Assembly (NCBI GenBank): GCA_963648435.1
Contig: CAVJDT010000059.1
Location: 1-6,980 of the forward strand
DNA length: 6,980 bases
Direction of reading: 5' to 3'
Source: UMGS75 sp963648435
GTDB lineage: Bacteria; Bacillota_I; Bacilli_A; ML615J-28; CAG-313
In this document: piece after piece, positions 6,701 to 6,980 of the stretch
How the letters are laid out: every line of letters starts with the position of its first letter
How positions within the stretch are numbered: position 1 is the stretch's first letter
Notes under the pieces: model-generated
Database searches by the model: none
Told to the model about the DNA's origin: nothing
Seen by the model: the letters and a program-made list of their open reading frames with translations, nothing else
Translations under genes and position numbers: made by a program

Positions 6701-6980
6701 GAACCAATTGATGCGTTAAATAACAATCCTAAAAACTCATATAATTATGTTAAAAAAGATAACGACGAAGAAGAACAACAAATTACATACTACTCATATG
6801 ATTATGAATATGATAATTTAGGTAGAGTTATTAAGAAAAAAACAATAACTGATGAATATAGGGATGCGAAAATAAATATAGATAAAGTACTTTCTTATTA
6901 TACTAATACCACTCTTCCAAGAACTATTACTTATAATGTTACATCTACAATCGATGATGATAAAACAGATGTAGCTATAA
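3722..6980 (+). CDS. Large RHS/YD-repeat protein, 3' end outside the window
   Basis: The frame is open from ATG 3722 to the window end: at least 1086 residues, C-terminus missing. RHS/YD proteins fold into a hollow beta-shell that encloses a variable C-terminal toxin or effector. The shell entry starts at once: TGRLNTIFPLISTGSN (~26-41), an LIYNS motif and a GFEKGWKLN segment match the usual TGxL...YNS...GxGWxLN opening. YD-type repeats occur at Y200, Y220, Y244 and Y266, and again at Y724 (YDEYGNLIKE), Y800 (YDKLGKL) and Y1030 (YDNLGRVIKK). Between the blocks, residues ~300-535 look like a carbohydrate-binding-type jelly roll (FVLSFFVRAKED ... YVQIPVNF ... SIEIGDAKFSIG). No signal peptide, PAAR domain or transmembrane segment is visible. 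No clear Shine-Dalgarno precedes the ATG; only TTAGG about 11 bp upstream, so coupling to the MurE-like gene 4 bp away is likely. Whether the lost C-terminus is a toxin cannot be seen. Confidence 0.85.
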   Translation, partial: MDKSITKQTELEFNGNITLNKLNIYTGRLNTIFPLISTGSNTFQIVASLIYNSNSLKSDFNFKKIGFEKGWKLNIEQHLFPYNESYNLSEFNPGDYVYIDSNWIIHRFIKYKEKGLYGSEEAVYYDPKNPGLRLKIYDTKYPEIYDGSYNLIRFNHNGKIIEIVSCVNQNIIKKIEYNDMDQIESIYDLRKPNQKIEFFYNDQNQLIKASSPYDMVKLSYNANKLEKITNILENQRQDKVKFIYNDKQKLETIIELENLNAITFEYDETPNPKVIKIIERQAKEEYNLSDDASYVSKTKYLGDNTYVTNDKKAMDSTYLVMPTEYIRNTTLFNYKSFCTEVTNDKNITLRYYFNMDTTTSVVTEYLENDNDYNNFTESKLSGYKVSTNGTSRHSINRCSFTSVQAINQPNNLPSNIKGKYQLYGVGNLLSTLRNVNYLGIEDFVLSFFVRAKEDITTKIKAELALDKEDISDTKYSGGYTYIKPMPAGSIQYVQIPVNFSISKFEIRNMYVLFTDNTSIEIGDAKFSIGNINNPMFIDTVQIDTVDTFRYTENNTEITVPKSDDFFITESDVIETYKSLFYKKINSQQYFDLVYCGGTKVKPITSFSLYYSDLNNVHTMEVTISDTKGTTNLTTKKRTMTGYKKYIALEKEINFLKTSNNNYAYCIATTTYDETDNQQLIGQDIAKAVQIVTYDGRTLSNEYIKETYKEDKLTILQDTTTTNIYDEYGNLIKEVKTGQNMTESIECEYIYDDSNPSLKERLTKIKENNNVMGITYNKDFTTNEIINKYNNQKINKVKYKYDKLGKLTNLMFYDRYDKLINNNAISYKNNNVNKLTDNSEVVYGMIYNGLNEPCELYKNGKLLEKSKTKKTKEIDSTTSIRYQNGITYQIQDNVNKHKKLTSCKVTLKKGDEVQAEKETIYEYENAHTPTYFDKLTKVVDPYTNKTYNFTYNEDITGILKETMRCSDNYLIESNQNNEKTYTIPSDKRKVRLIVEPIDALNNNPKNSYNYVKKDNDEEEQQITYYSYDYEYDNLGRVIKKKTITDEYRDAKINIDKVLSYYTNTTLPRTITYNVTSTIDDDKTDVAI

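Overview
The window is very AT-rich, low-GC DNA. All five genes lie on the + strand, tightly packed, with AGGAG-type ribosome binding sites. It looks like a low-GC Bacillota (Firmicutes) or a deep Mollicutes-related gut lineage. Tryptophan is read from TGG and no in-frame TGA occurs in the long genes, so the standard bacterial code fits and a Mycoplasma-type code does not. The exact taxon cannot be read from the sequence.

Layout. Positions 10-44 hold a rho-independent terminator for a gene lying left of the window. Positions 74-250 carry three diverged tandem copies of a promoter-like unit (TTGACA-type box, 16-17 bp, GTTTATAA-type box). A sigma-factor-like regulator follows (280-936), then after a 60-bp gap four closely spaced genes: a Hol44-type phage holin (997-1272), a protein with a phage-tail-like N-terminus and bacterial Ig-like domains (1275-2390), a MurE-like amide ligase that lacks the UDP-sugar-binding N-terminal domain (2404-3717), and a very large RHS/YD-repeat protein that starts at 3722 and is still open at the window end (at least 1086 residues). 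The last four genes are separated by 2, 13 and 4 bp and are very probably one operon.

Working model (inference). The set resembles, by analogy rather than proven homology, the clostridial cassettes in which a dedicated sigma factor (TcdR, UviA) and a holin (TcdE, UviB) control expression and release of a large toxin or bacteriocin that has no signal peptide. Here the putative cargo is the RHS/YD protein, whose core begins within the first 20 or so residues with no visible signal peptide, PAAR or other delivery domain. The Ig-like protein could be a surface-binding partner. The MurE-like enzyme is the unexplained member: its ATP-binding loop and two likely catalytic residues are kept, but the UDP-MurNAc-binding domain and the usual amino-acid-recognition motif are absent or altered. 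The main alternative is a remnant or domesticated prophage or tailocin late region that carries an RHS cargo.
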